From Streptomyces pseudovenezuelae (GTDB lineage Bacteria; Actinomycetota; Actinomycetes; Streptomycetales; Streptomycetaceae), in NCBI RefSeq assembly GCF_029892565.1, contig NZ_JARXVH010000001.1, positions 868,001-932,000 of the forward strand: DNA of 64,000 bases, given 5' to 3'. A program made the position numbers and the translations under genes. Within the stretch, counting starts at the first letter, position 1. Each line of letters starts with the position of its first letter. Under the pieces are notes generated by a model that worked only from the letters and a program-made list of their open reading frames with translations, made no database searches and was not told the origin of the DNA. Below are positions 24,956-33,046 of this stretch, piece by piece.

Positions 24956-26698
24956 TTACGGCCTGGGCACGTTGCGCAGGTTGGAGCGGGCCATCGTGAG
25001 CATGCGCCCGACTCCTCCGTCCAGGACGATCTTCGAGGCGGACAGGGCGAAGCCGGTCACCATCTCGGCGCTGATCTTCGGCGGGATGGACAGGGCGTTG
25101 GGGTCGGTGACGACGTCGACGAGGGCCGGACCCTTGTGCTTGAGGGCGTCCTTCAGGGCGCCGGCCAGGTCCTTGGGCTTCTCCACGCGCACGCCGTAGG
25201 CACCGCAGGCGCGGGCGACGGCCGCGAAGTCGGGGTTCTTGTTGGTGGTGCCGTAGGAGGGCAGTCCGGCGACCAGCATCTCCAACTCGACCATGCCCAA
25301 AGAGGAGTTGTTGAAGAGGACGACCTTCACGGGGAGGTCGTACTGCACCAGCGTCAGGAAGTCCCCCATCAGCATGGAGAATCCGCCGTCCCCGGACATC
25401 GACACGACCTGTCGCTCCCGGTCGGTGAACTGGGCGCCGATCGCCATGGGCAGCGCGTTGGCCATCGAGCCGTGGGAGAACGAACCGATGACGCGGCGGC
25501 GGCCGTTGGGGGTGATGTAGCGGGCGGCCCACACGTTGCACATGCCGGTGTCGACGGTGAACACGGCGTCCTCGTCGGCGAGTTCGTCCAGCACCGACGC
25601 CACGTACTCGGGGTGGATCGGGGTGTGCTTCTCGACCTTGCGGGTGTAGGCCTTCACCACCCCTTCCAGCGCGTCCGCGTGCTTCTTGAGCATCCGGTCG
25701 AGGAAGCGCCGGTTCTGCTTGGGCTTCACGCGCGGGGTCAGACAGCGCAGGGTCTCCTTCACATCGCCCCACACGGCCAGGTCGAGCTTGGAGCGCCGCC
25801 CCAAGTGCTCGGGCCTGACGTCGACCTGAGCGATCGTCACGTCGTCGGGGAGGAAGGCGTTGTACGGGAAGTCGGTGCCGAGCAGGATCAGCAGGTCGCA
25901 CTCGTGGGTGGCCTCGTAGGCGGCGCCGTAGCCGAGCAGACCGCTCATGCCGACGTCGAACTTGTTGTCGTACTGGATCCACTCCTTTCCGCGCAGCGCG
26001 TGGCCGATGGGCGACTTGATCTTCTCCGCGAACTCCATCACCTCGGCGTGCGCGCCCGCGGTGCCGCTGCCGCAGAAGAGGGTGACCTTCTCGGCCCGGT
26101 CGATCAGGTCGACGAGCTTGTCGATCTCGGCGTCGCCGGGCCGGACGGTGGGCCGGGAGGTGACGAGGGCGGTCTCGACGGCCTTGTCGGGGGCGGGTTC
26201 GGCGGCGATGTCACCAGGGAGCGAGACGACGCTGACGCCGGACTGCCCGACGGCGTGCTGGATCGCGGTCTGGAGCAACCGCGGCATCTGCTTCGGGCTG
26301 GAGATCAACTCGCTGTAGTGGCTGCACTCGGTGAACAGCCGGTCCGGGTGGGTCTCCTGGAAGTAGCCCAGGCCGATCTCGCTGGACGGGATCTGCGAGG
26401 CGAGGGCGAGGACGGGGGCCATGGAGCGGTGGGCGTCGTAGAGGCCGTTGATGAGGTGGAGGTTGCCGGGCCCGCAGGAACCGGCGCAGGCGGCGAGCTT
26501 GCCGGTGATCTGGGCCTCCGCGCCGGCGGCGAAGGCGGCGGTCTCCTCGTGGCGGACGTGCACCCAGTCGATGGCGGAGTTGCGGCGGATCGCGTCCACG
26601 ACGGGGTTGAGGCTGTCGCCGACGACTCCGTAGAGGCGTTTGACTCCGGCGCGGACGAGGATGTCGACAAACTGTTCGGCGACGTTCTGCTTGGCCAT
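24956..26698 (-). CDS. poxB: Pyruvate dehydrogenase (quinone) / ThDP-dependent enzyme
   Basis: A 580-residue thiamine-diphosphate enzyme. The N-terminal pyrimidine-binding domain has VKRLYGVVGDSLNPVVDAIRR and the catalytic Glu in HVRHEETAAFAAGAEA; the middle domain binds FAD or is its remnant (LFCGSGTAGAHAEVMEFAEKI); the C-terminal domain has the ThDP motif MSGDGGFSMLMGDFLTLVQYDLPVKVVLFNN. The overall match is to PoxB, which decarboxylates pyruvate to acetate and passes electrons to membrane quinone. The C-terminus (about 25 residues after GFALSASK) is Arg-rich and may contact the membrane. The ATG at 26698 is used; GTG 12 nt upstream is an alternative. It stands alone and tail to tail with the HTH gene. 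Confidence 0.9.
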   Translation of the reverse strand: MAKQNVAEQFVDILVRAGVKRLYGVVGDSLNPVVDAIRRNSAIDWVHVRHEETAAFAAGAEAQITGKLAACAGSCGPGNLHLINGLYDAHRSMAPVLALASQIPSSEIGLGYFQETHPDRLFTECSHYSELISSPKQMPRLLQTAIQHAVGQSGVSVVSLPGDIAAEPAPDKAVETALVTSRPTVRPGDAEIDKLVDLIDRAEKVTLFCGSGTAGAHAEVMEFAEKIKSPIGHALRGKEWIQYDNKFDVGMSGLLGYGAAYEATHECDLLILLGTDFPYNAFLPDDVTIAQVDVRPEHLGRRSKLDLAVWGDVKETLRCLTPRVKPKQNRRFLDRMLKKHADALEGVVKAYTRKVEKHTPIHPEYVASVLDELADEDAVFTVDTGMCNVWAARYITPNGRRRVIGSFSHGSMANALPMAIGAQFTDRERQVVSMSGDGGFSMLMGDFLTLVQYDLPVKVVLFNNSSLGMVELEMLVAGLPSYGTTNKNPDFAAVARACGAYGVRVEKPKDLAGALKDALKHKGPALVDVVTDPNALSIPPKISAEMVTGFALSASKIVLDGGVGRMLTMARSNLRNVPRP

Positions 26699-26771
26699 GG
26701 CTCTGGGCACCCCTTCGGTCTCCGCGATCTTTCAGATTCCTCTGGGTTCCATGAATTCACAGCCCGAAGCG

Positions 26772-28481
26772 TCACGCCTCCCAAACAGCGGCCGCGGTCC
26801 GGTCGTCCGCGTAGCCCTTGACCCGGACCTGGGTGTCGGCGAGGAAGGCGGCGAGTCCCGGGGCGCCGCCCCCGGACCACCGGCCGGTCAGATACCGGCA
26901 CAGATCGGGTTCGCCGCGCAACGGCTCCGCGAGTCCGCCGGTGCACATCAGGAGGGTGTCACCCGGGCGGGCTACCGAGGCGCGGAAGCGGAAGGGTTCG
27001 TGGGGCGGCTCGGGGGCGGGCTCGTACGGGCTCGGCGGGGTCGGGATGCCGAGGTCCATGGTGAGCCGGTCGCCCTCGGGCGTCTCCGAGGGCAGCGAGC
27101 CGAAGCCGACGACGGCGTCGCCGGTGACGTCGGTGACGCGCGGCTCGATGTCCTGCCACTCGCCGTCCCTGAGCCGGAACAGCCCGCCCGTGCCGACGCC
27201 GAAGAAGACGCGCGTACGGCACTCGGGGTCGGCCGGCAGCAACAGACAGCGCAGGGTCGCGGAGTACTCCTCCGGGTCGATGCCCTGCTCGGCGGCGCCC
27301 GCCCGGAGCTTGCCGAGGCTGCGGTCGGTCAGCCGGTGCAGCCCCGACTTCAGGTCACCGCGCCGACCGGACCTGATGTCCTCCGCGAGCCGGGCATGGC
27401 TACGGCCGACGGCCCGCCCGATCCAGTGGCAGGCCTCGGCGGCGGCCCGGTGCGCGCCCGGAGTGGCCCGGGCACCGGTCGCCATCGCCACCAGCACCAG
27501 CGCCTGCTCACCGGTACCGAACCGCGCGGTGAGCAACGAGTCGCGGCGCGGCTCACCCCGGAACCGAGCGGAGTCCCCGCGCACGGACGCGGCCCGCAGC
27601 GTGCAGGCCCCGTACCGGGCGCCGTCCAGCACGGTGTCCGCGACCAGATCGTCGAGATCGTCCGGATCGGCGGACGGCAGCGCAGTGGGCTCGGCGTCGT
27701 AGGTGGGTGGCCCGGAGCCGACATAGTCGACGTGGGGTGGGGGGAGGGTGGGGAGATCCAGGTGGGTGGCGGTGCGCAGGACGGGGGAGGTGGTCGGGGC
27801 GGGTGGGGCGTCTTGGACGGAGACGGGGGCGGGCGCGGGGCTGGGGCTGGGGCTGAGATCGGAGCCGGGGCCGACGTCAGTGGGGGCGGCAGCGGCACTG
27901 GCAAGGTCCTGCGGCGGAGGGGCGGCGGGGGCAGGCCTCAGGCCCGGATTCGGGTCCCGGTTCGGGATCGGGATCGGATTCGGGATCGGCTCGGCGATGA
28001 AACCGGCTGGTGGGGGCCCGAGCGGGGTTGGCGGGGTGCCCGGCGGGGTTCGGGGTTCGGGAGGTGGTGTGGTCGGGGCCGGTGGAGTCAGCGGGAGAGT
28101 CTCCGGGCCGCGGGGTGCGGCGGCAGGTGGTGGCTCCCAGGGGACGCGGTCCCGGATGGGCCCGGCGTCGGGCGGCTCCGGCGTGTCGGCGGCGGCCGGG
28201 CGCTGTGCGGGAACGCCGGTCCCCGCTCGGCCGCCGGCACTCCAGCCCACGGCCCCACCACTGGCAGCCGCACCGCCAGCGGCAGTCGCACCGCCATTGC
28301 CGCCGGCACCGGCACCCGCACTCCCGCCGGAACCGTCCGTCACCGCTTCCGTCGCCGACGCGAAACGGTCGTCGAGGGAGTCGGCGGCGCCCGCCGGGCC
28401 CGTGTCCTCGGTGGCGTCGTCGTACAGCTGTCCCCACCAGTCGTCCTCGTGACCGGTGGGACTTCCCCCCTGCTGGCTCAT
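26772..28481 (-). CDS. PP2C-like phosphatase-domain protein with long proline-rich N-terminus
   Basis: A 569-residue protein. The first 270 residues are low-complexity, with a Gly/Ala run (about 50-85) followed by a Pro-rich stretch (PPPEPRTPPGTPPTP, PIPNPIPIPNRDPNP). The C-terminal 290 residues are PP2C-like: SVRGDSARFRGEPRRDSLLTARFG, LVLVAMATGA, AAEACHWIGRAVGRSH, TLRCLLLPAD, RVFFGVGTGGLFRLRDGEW and GDTLLMCTGGLAEPLRG. The usual PP2C metal-binding motif (DGMGGH) is not seen in its normal form; MATGARATPG stands there instead, so activity is doubtful. It could be a regulatory pseudo-phosphatase or a protein-binding module. The ATG at 28481 follows TAGGGG. It is monocistronic. Confidence 0.78.
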   Translation of the reverse strand: MSQQGGSPTGHEDDWWGQLYDDATEDTGPAGAADSLDDRFASATEAVTDGSGGSAGAGAGGNGGATAAGGAAASGGAVGWSAGGRAGTGVPAQRPAAADTPEPPDAGPIRDRVPWEPPPAAAPRGPETLPLTPPAPTTPPPEPRTPPGTPPTPLGPPPAGFIAEPIPNPIPIPNRDPNPGLRPAPAAPPPQDLASAAAAPTDVGPGSDLSPSPSPAPAPVSVQDAPPAPTTSPVLRTATHLDLPTLPPPHVDYVGSGPPTYDAEPTALPSADPDDLDDLVADTVLDGARYGACTLRAASVRGDSARFRGEPRRDSLLTARFGTGEQALVLVAMATGARATPGAHRAAAEACHWIGRAVGRSHARLAEDIRSGRRGDLKSGLHRLTDRSLGKLRAGAAEQGIDPEEYSATLRCLLLPADPECRTRVFFGVGTGGLFRLRDGEWQDIEPRVTDVTGDAVVGFGSLPSETPEGDRLTMDLGIPTPPSPYEPAPEPPHEPFRFRASVARPGDTLLMCTGGLAEPLRGEPDLCRYLTGRWSGGGAPGLAAFLADTQVRVKGYADDRTAAAVWEA

Positions 28482-28933
28482 GCCCCTAATTGTCCACCGC
28501 GCGGGCCCGATGAAAACGGGGCATCGGGAAAAACCGGCGCGACATCGCGCATCGAACGGCGTGTCGAGTGAATTGTCGAACAGTGATGCGGGAGTGGCGA
28601 GTTGAAGCCGCCGGACGGTTCCACCCCCCACGGGAGAACCGCCCGGCGACAGCGAGGTGACCCGGGCCCGGATCCCCTTCGTGCCAGCGACACGTCTCGG
28701 GCCCGGATCACGTTCTGGGTGACCGCGTCCCGCCCCGCGCCTGCCGGACCGGCCTGATTGTGCCCCCGCACCCTGAAGACCAGCTGTGATTCAGGAATGC
28801 GTCCGCGGTGGCGCCACCTTGGCAGAGTGCCGGGTGGTACGGCGATGATGTGCCGAGGCGGGTTTGCGCCGTGGCTGTTTCCCGCCACGCGTGGGCACGC
28901 GCGAGGCCGGTTCGACGGGGAGGGCGACAGCTG
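28482..28933. other. Intergenic region with several dyads
   Basis: These 452 bases separate the divergent PP2C-like and LuxR-type genes, and I find no supported ORF. Visible elements are GCGCGA-CA-TCGCGC (28537-28550), two copies of CGGGCCCGGATC 35 bases apart (28663-28674 and 28698-28709), and the perfect 12-bp palindrome GGTGGCGCCACC (28807-28818), followed at once by TTGGCA (28820-28825), which could be a -35 for the rightward gene. The length suggests complex regulation of one or both genes. Confidence 0.45.
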
Positions 28934-29923
28934 ATGCTGGGAGTACTGGGGCTGGACGAGACGCATGAGTCGGCGTACCGCGCCCTCGTGTCCGTGGGCG
29001 CCGCCGACGTACCCGACCTGGCCCGGCGGCTGACGCTCGGCGAGCACGACACGGAGCGCACGCTGCGCCGCCTCGAACGGCACGGGCTGGCCGCCCAGTC
29101 CTCGGCCCGGCCCGGCCGCTGGGTCGCCGCCCCGCCCGGCGTGGCCCTGGGCGCGCTGCTCACCCAGCAGCGGCACGAGCTGGAGAAGGCGGAGCTGGCG
29201 GCGGCGCTGCTGGCCGAGGAGTACCGGGCGACGGCGGCCGAGCCCGCCGTGCACGACCTGGTCGAGGTGGTGATCGGCGCGGCCGCGGTCGCCCAGCGCT
29301 TTCTGCAGCTCCAGCTCGGCGCGAGCGAGGAGGTGTGCGCGCTGGTCACCGGCAACCCGGCCGTCGTCTCCGGCGTCGAGAACGAAGCTGAGGAGCAGGC
29401 GACCGACCGTGGCGTGGTCTACCGGGTGGTGGTCGAGCGGTCCGTCCTCGAACTGCCGCACGGCATCACCGAGCTGTCCGCCGCGCTCGGCCGCGACGAG
29501 CGGATCCGGGTGGTGGACCGGGTACCGACCAAGCTGGTGGTGGCCGACCGGACGACCGCCCTGGTGCCGCTGACCTCGCACACCGCGGAGCCCGCCGCGC
29601 TGGTCGTGCACGCGAGCGGGCTCCTGGAACTGCTCTCCGGCCTGTTCGAGTCGGTCTGGCGGGACGCGCTGCCGCTACGCCTCGGCGCGTCCGGCGTCAC
29701 CGAGGAGAACCCGAACGGTCCCGACGGCACCGACCTGGAGGTGCTGTCCCTGCTCCTGGCCGGCCTGACCGACGCGAGCGTCGCCAAACAGCTCGACCTG
29801 GGCCTGCGGACCGTACAGCGCCGGGTGAAGCGCCTGATGGAACTGACCGGCGTGACGACCCGCCTGCAGCTGGGCTGGCACGCGTACGAGCGCGGCTGGG
29901 TGACCAGGGACGGCTCCTTCTGA
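28934..29923 (+). CDS. LuxR-type regulator with N-terminal TrmB-like domain
   Basis: A 329-residue protein. The N-terminus is a winged helix of the TrmB/MarR-like kind (DETHESAYRALVSVGAADVPDLARRLTLGEHDTERTLRRLERHGLA). A middle helical and strand-rich region follows (about 75-255), with a possible ligand-binding domain. The C-terminal LuxR helix-turn-helix is DLEVLSLLLAGLTDASVAKQLDLGLRTVQRRVKRLMELTGV, in a slightly divergent form. Streptomyces contains many such two-HTH regulators, most uncharacterised, some beside secondary-metabolism or exported-protein genes. The ATG follows GGGAGGG at a somewhat long spacing. The long promoter region ahead of it carries a perfect 12-bp palindrome. Targets cannot be told. 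Confidence 0.85.
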   Translation: MLGVLGLDETHESAYRALVSVGAADVPDLARRLTLGEHDTERTLRRLERHGLAAQSSARPGRWVAAPPGVALGALLTQQRHELEKAELAAALLAEEYRATAAEPAVHDLVEVVIGAAAVAQRFLQLQLGASEEVCALVTGNPAVVSGVENEAEEQATDRGVVYRVVVERSVLELPHGITELSAALGRDERIRVVDRVPTKLVVADRTTALVPLTSHTAEPAALVVHASGLLELLSGLFESVWRDALPLRLGASGVTEENPNGPDGTDLEVLSLLLAGLTDASVAKQLDLGLRTVQRRVKRLMELTGVTTRLQLGWHAYERGWVTRDGSF

Positions 29924-29994
29924 TCCGGGGCCGGCCGGCCTTTGTGGGCCACGGCTGATCTGCGGCTTCGTCTCCCCTCCGGCACTCTGGTCAG

Positions 29995-30477
29995 ATGGGA
30001 GTGTGGGACCTCCTGCTGGTCGGCCTGGTCCTCCTGCTCGGCCTGTGTGGAGTACTCGTGCCCGGGGTGCCGGGATCGTGGCTCGTGTGGGCCGCGGTTC
30101 TGTGGTGGGCGCTGAAGGACCCGCAGCCGGTGGCATGGGGCGTGCTGGTGGGTGCCACGATCGCGCTCCTGCTCTCCCAGGTGGTGCGCTGGATGCTGCC
30201 CCCGAGACGGCTGCGCGCGAGCGGCGCCACACCCCGGATGGGCGTGTACGCGGGGACGGGCGCGCTCCTGGGCTTCGTCCTGATCCCGGTGCTGGGCGCG
30301 ATACCCGGCTTCATGGGCGGCATCTACGTCGGCGAACGGCTCCGCCTGGGCGGCCACGGAGAGGCGAAGGCGGCACTGCGTACGGCGATGCGCTCGGGCG
30401 GCTCCAGCGTGCTGGCGGAGCTGTTCACCTGTCTGCTGATCGCAGGGGCGTGGCTGGGGGCGGTGATCTGGGGCTGA
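29995..30477 (+). CDS. DUF456 membrane protein
   Basis: A 160-residue hydrophobic protein with about four membrane segments and the DUF456 signatures PGVPGSWLVWAAVLWWA near the N-terminus and AGTGALLGFVLIPVLGAIPGFMGGIYVGE in the middle, rich in glycines. The family is widespread in bacteria but has no assigned function. No ribosome binding site precedes the ATG, which suggests either a leaderless message or weak initiation. It lies 71 nt downstream of the LuxR-type gene in the same direction and could be read from it. Confidence 0.85.
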   Translation: MGVWDLLLVGLVLLLGLCGVLVPGVPGSWLVWAAVLWWALKDPQPVAWGVLVGATIALLLSQVVRWMLPPRRLRASGATPRMGVYAGTGALLGFVLIPVLGAIPGFMGGIYVGERLRLGGHGEAKAALRTAMRSGGSSVLAELFTCLLIAGAWLGAVIWG

Positions 30478-30592
30478 CGGCACGGCTCGTCGGCACGGCC
30501 GGTCGGGAAGGCCCGCCGGGACGGACGTAGGCCTGCGGTCTTGGTCCGTGCAGCCGATGTGCGGACCGGCACCGGGTGCTTGGCTTGCTGTC

Positions 30593-30976
30593 ATGACCGA
30601 ATTCAGCGAGGCGGAGCGTACGTACCTGACATCGCAGCGGCTGGGCCGGCTGGCCACGGTCGACCCGCACGGGCAGCCGCAGGCGAACCCGGTCGGTTTC
30701 TTCCTCCAGGACGACGGCACCGTCCTGATCGGCGGCTACGCGATGGGCACCACCAAGAAGTGGCGCAACCTCCTCAAGAACCCGAAGGTCGCCCTGGTCG
30801 TCGACGACATCGCGAGCCTGCGCCCGTGGCGGGTACGCGGCGTGGACATCCGCGGCGAGGCCGAACTCCTCACCGGACCCCACGAGTTGGGCCCGCACTT
30901 CAGCGAGGAGGTGATCCGCGTCCACCCACGCCGGATCCACAGCTGGGGCCTGGAAGAGGTGGACGGGGAGGCCTAG
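30593..30976 (+). CDS. PPOX-class F420-dependent oxidoreductase
   Basis: A 127-residue split-barrel flavin/deazaflavin-binding protein. Typical family segments are EAERTYLTSQRLGRLATVDPHGQPQANPVGF, GGYAMGTTKKWRNLLKNPKVALVVDD and RGVDIRGEAELL. Members of this size and with this TTKKWRN motif usually use cofactor F420 to reduce small organic molecules. The ATG at 30593 is where the family homology starts; an earlier ATG at 30548 would add 15 unrelated residues. Its stop overlaps the tail of the convergent ogt gene by 4 nt (CTAG). The substrate is unknown. Confidence 0.85.
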   Translation: MTEFSEAERTYLTSQRLGRLATVDPHGQPQANPVGFFLQDDGTVLIGGYAMGTTKKWRNLLKNPKVALVVDDIASLRPWRVRGVDIRGEAELLTGPHELGPHFSEEVIRVHPRRIHSWGLEEVDGEA

Positions 30977-31464
30977 AGCACGCCCTCCAGAGCAAGCAGC
31001 GCGGTCTTGCGCTCCAGCCCACCCGCGTACCCGGTCAGGGAGCCGTCCGCGCCGATCACCCGATGACAGGGCCGGACGATCAACAGCGGATTGGCGCCGA
31101 TCGCACCACCGACGGCCCGTACGGCAGCCCGGGAGGCACCGATACGAGCGGCGATCCGACCGTAGGTCGTGGTCTCCCCGTACGGCACGGACCCGAGAGC
31201 ACCCCACACCCGCTCCCGGAACTCACTCCCCTCACTCCGCAACTCCAGCTCGAACTCCTTGAGTTCACCGCCGAAGTAGGCGCCGAGCTGTTCGTCGGCG
31301 GTACGGAAGAGACCGGGCGTGTGCAGCCAACCTTCTTGAACCGTACGGCCGTTCTTCTGGCCAGGCACGGAAAGGGAGGTCAGAGTGCCATCGGCGCCGT
31401 CGGCGGTGAGAAGGAGCGGCCCGACCGGACTGTCGACGCTCGCATAGCGGACGGGGTGGTTCAT
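30973..31464 (-). CDS. ogt: Methylated-DNA-protein-cysteine methyltransferase (Ogt)
   Basis: A 163-residue DNA repair protein. The active site is RPCHRVIG, with the acceptor Cys near residue 131, and the DNA-binding helices FRERVWGALGSVPYGETTTYGRIAARIG and AVRAVGGAIGANPLLI precede it. It removes methyl groups from O6-methylguanine in a suicide reaction. Its ATG overlaps the stop of the upstream Ada-AlkA gene by 4 nt, so the two are translationally coupled and form an alkylation-repair unit. Confidence 0.95.
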   Translation of the reverse strand: MNHPVRYASVDSPVGPLLLTADGADGTLTSLSVPGQKNGRTVQEGWLHTPGLFRTADEQLGAYFGGELKEFELELRSEGSEFRERVWGALGSVPYGETTTYGRIAARIGASRAAVRAVGGAIGANPLLIVRPCHRVIGADGSLTGYAGGLERKTALLALEGVL

Positions 31465-32873
31465 CGAGACTCCAACTCCCCTGCGGCACGCAGGTGTTGC
31501 AAGGCATACGAGCGCCAGGGGCGCCAGCTGTCGGGTACGTCGAGGTCGGGCGGGGCAACGTCGGGGTCGCCGAGGGCGCGGGCGCGGATCGTGGCGACCG
31601 TGGCCGCGTCCATGCCGGGCAGGGCGAGCAGGGAAGCCGCCGCGTCGTCACGGTCGGCGCCGGGATCGAGGCGTACGGCCCCGTCGGCGAGGGCGGCGGT
31701 GAGTGCGCCCAGGGTGCCGTGCGGTTCGGCCTCCGCGAGGACCGCCGGTTCGGGAAAGAGGTGGGTGAGGCTGCCGCAGGGCGCGTCGAGCGCCTTGCCG
31801 TAGCGCTGGACGAGCCGTTCGGCCGCGTCCCGCCCGACCAGTGCGCGCACGGCCAGCTCGGCCGGATCGGCGGCACCGGGCGACCGTATCCCCGGCCGGG
31901 CGGCGACCATGGGCGCGAGCCGCTCATCGCTGCCGAGCCGCTCGTCGACGGCGTACGGATCGGCGTCGAGGTCGAACAGCAGCCGCAGCCGCTGCACGGC
32001 GGTGGTCAGGTCGCGGGGATCGGTGAGGTGCAGCCGGGCGTCCAGCCACCCACCAGGGTGAGCGCCGGACACGGACCGGACCGTACCGCCCCGTTCGTCG
32101 ACGGCGACGAGGCCGGTGCCATGCGGAAGCCTGAGGCTACGGCGATAGACGCGCCGCCCGGACACCCCACCGACGTCCTCCACACCACCCACGGCCTCAG
32201 CCGCCAGCAGATCGAAGACGGCGCCGGCCTGATAGGACCCACGATGGGCGAGCCGCAGCGGAATCCCGGCCGCGGGAGTAGCCACCCGCGGCCCACCCCC
32301 GCCACCCCTGTCGCTCTTCGGCGCGGCGGCCCGCAGGGCGCTCGGCGTGGCCGCGTACACGGCCCGGACGGTGTCGTTGAACTGCCGCACACTCGCGAAC
32401 CCGGACGCGAACGCGATCTCCGTGATCGGCAGGTCGGTGGTCTGCACGAGCACCCGCGCGGTGTGCGCCCGCTGGGCCCGGGCGAGCGCGACCGGCCCGG
32501 CACCGAGCTCGGCGGTGAGCTGCCGCTGCACCTGCCGGGCGCTGTACCCGAGCCGCGTAGCGAGCCCGGCGACACCCTCCCGGTCGACGACCCCGTCGCC
32601 GATCAGCCGCATCGCCCGCCCCACGACATCCGCCCGCACATTCCAGTCCGCCGACCCCGGCACGGCATCCGGCCGACACCGCCGACAGGCCCGGAACCCC
32701 GAGCCCTGGGCGGCGGCGGCCGTAGCGAAGAACCGCACATTGCGCCGCTTGGGCGTCACCGCCGGACAACTGGGCCGACAGTAGATCCCGGTGGTCAGAA
32801 CGGCGAAGAAGAACTCCCCGTCGAACCGCCCGTCCCTGCTCCGCACGGCTTCATACCTGCTGTCCTCGTCCAT
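31461..32873 (-). CDS. Ada-type regulator fused to AlkA DNA-3-methyladenine glycosylase
   Basis: A 470-residue three-part protein. Residues 1-75 form the Ada zinc domain, with Cys32, Cys36, Cys63 and Cys66 (CRPSC and CRRC), whose methylation turns Ada into an activator. Residues 85-180 form an AraC-type DNA-binding domain (GVAGLATRLGYSARQVQRQL, LPITEIAFASGFASVRQFNDTVR). The remainder is AlkA-like: an N-terminal beta domain and a helix-hairpin-helix glycosylase part with LLALPGMDAATVATIRARALGDPDVAPPDLD. The catalytic Asp of the PxDL motif is kept, but the usual GxGxWTA sequence is replaced by GMDAATV, so glycosylase activity may be altered. GGAAAG precedes the ATG. It forms an operon with ogt. 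Confidence 0.9.
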   Translation of the reverse strand: MDEDSRYEAVRSRDGRFDGEFFFAVLTTGIYCRPSCPAVTPKRRNVRFFATAAAAQGSGFRACRRCRPDAVPGSADWNVRADVVGRAMRLIGDGVVDREGVAGLATRLGYSARQVQRQLTAELGAGPVALARAQRAHTARVLVQTTDLPITEIAFASGFASVRQFNDTVRAVYAATPSALRAAAPKSDRGGGGGPRVATPAAGIPLRLAHRGSYQAGAVFDLLAAEAVGGVEDVGGVSGRRVYRRSLRLPHGTGLVAVDERGGTVRSVSGAHPGGWLDARLHLTDPRDLTTAVQRLRLLFDLDADPYAVDERLGSDERLAPMVAARPGIRSPGAADPAELAVRALVGRDAAERLVQRYGKALDAPCGSLTHLFPEPAVLAEAEPHGTLGALTAALADGAVRLDPGADRDDAAASLLALPGMDAATVATIRARALGDPDVAPPDLDVPDSWRPWRSYALQHLRAAGELESR

Positions 32874-32956
32874 CACGCTTTCCAGTCTCCGCCGAGGGAA
32901 GGCACCGAGCTAGCGGAAATCAGACGTGGAGCTGAACACCCCGGGCACGTCCATCT

Positions 32957-33027
32957 CCAGCCCGTCCGGCGTTTGAGGACGAGGCCGTCCAGGCCGACAG
33001 CGGGGGCCTGGGGGCGGCAGCCCCCAG
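32957..33027. repeat. Streptomyces intergenic repeat ending in a terminator hairpin
   Basis: CCAGCCCGTCCGGCGTTTGA followed by GGACGAGGCCG is a repeat that I recognise as common between Streptomyces genes. It is followed by GGGGGCCTGGGGGCGGCAGC CCCCAG, in which CTGGGGGC-GGCA-GCCCCCAG (33008-33027) is a perfect 8-bp stem with a 4-nt loop. The hairpin lies 20 nt after the stop of rsgA and likely terminates it. Abundance elsewhere in the genome cannot be shown from this window. Confidence 0.65.
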
Positions 33028-33046
33028 ACGGCCACGACAACCCCGG

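Noticed and set aside
28663..28709. Two copies of CGGGCCCGGATC as a possible regulator site
   Set aside because: GC-rich self-complementary 12-mers recur by chance in such DNA; position relative to a promoter is unclear.
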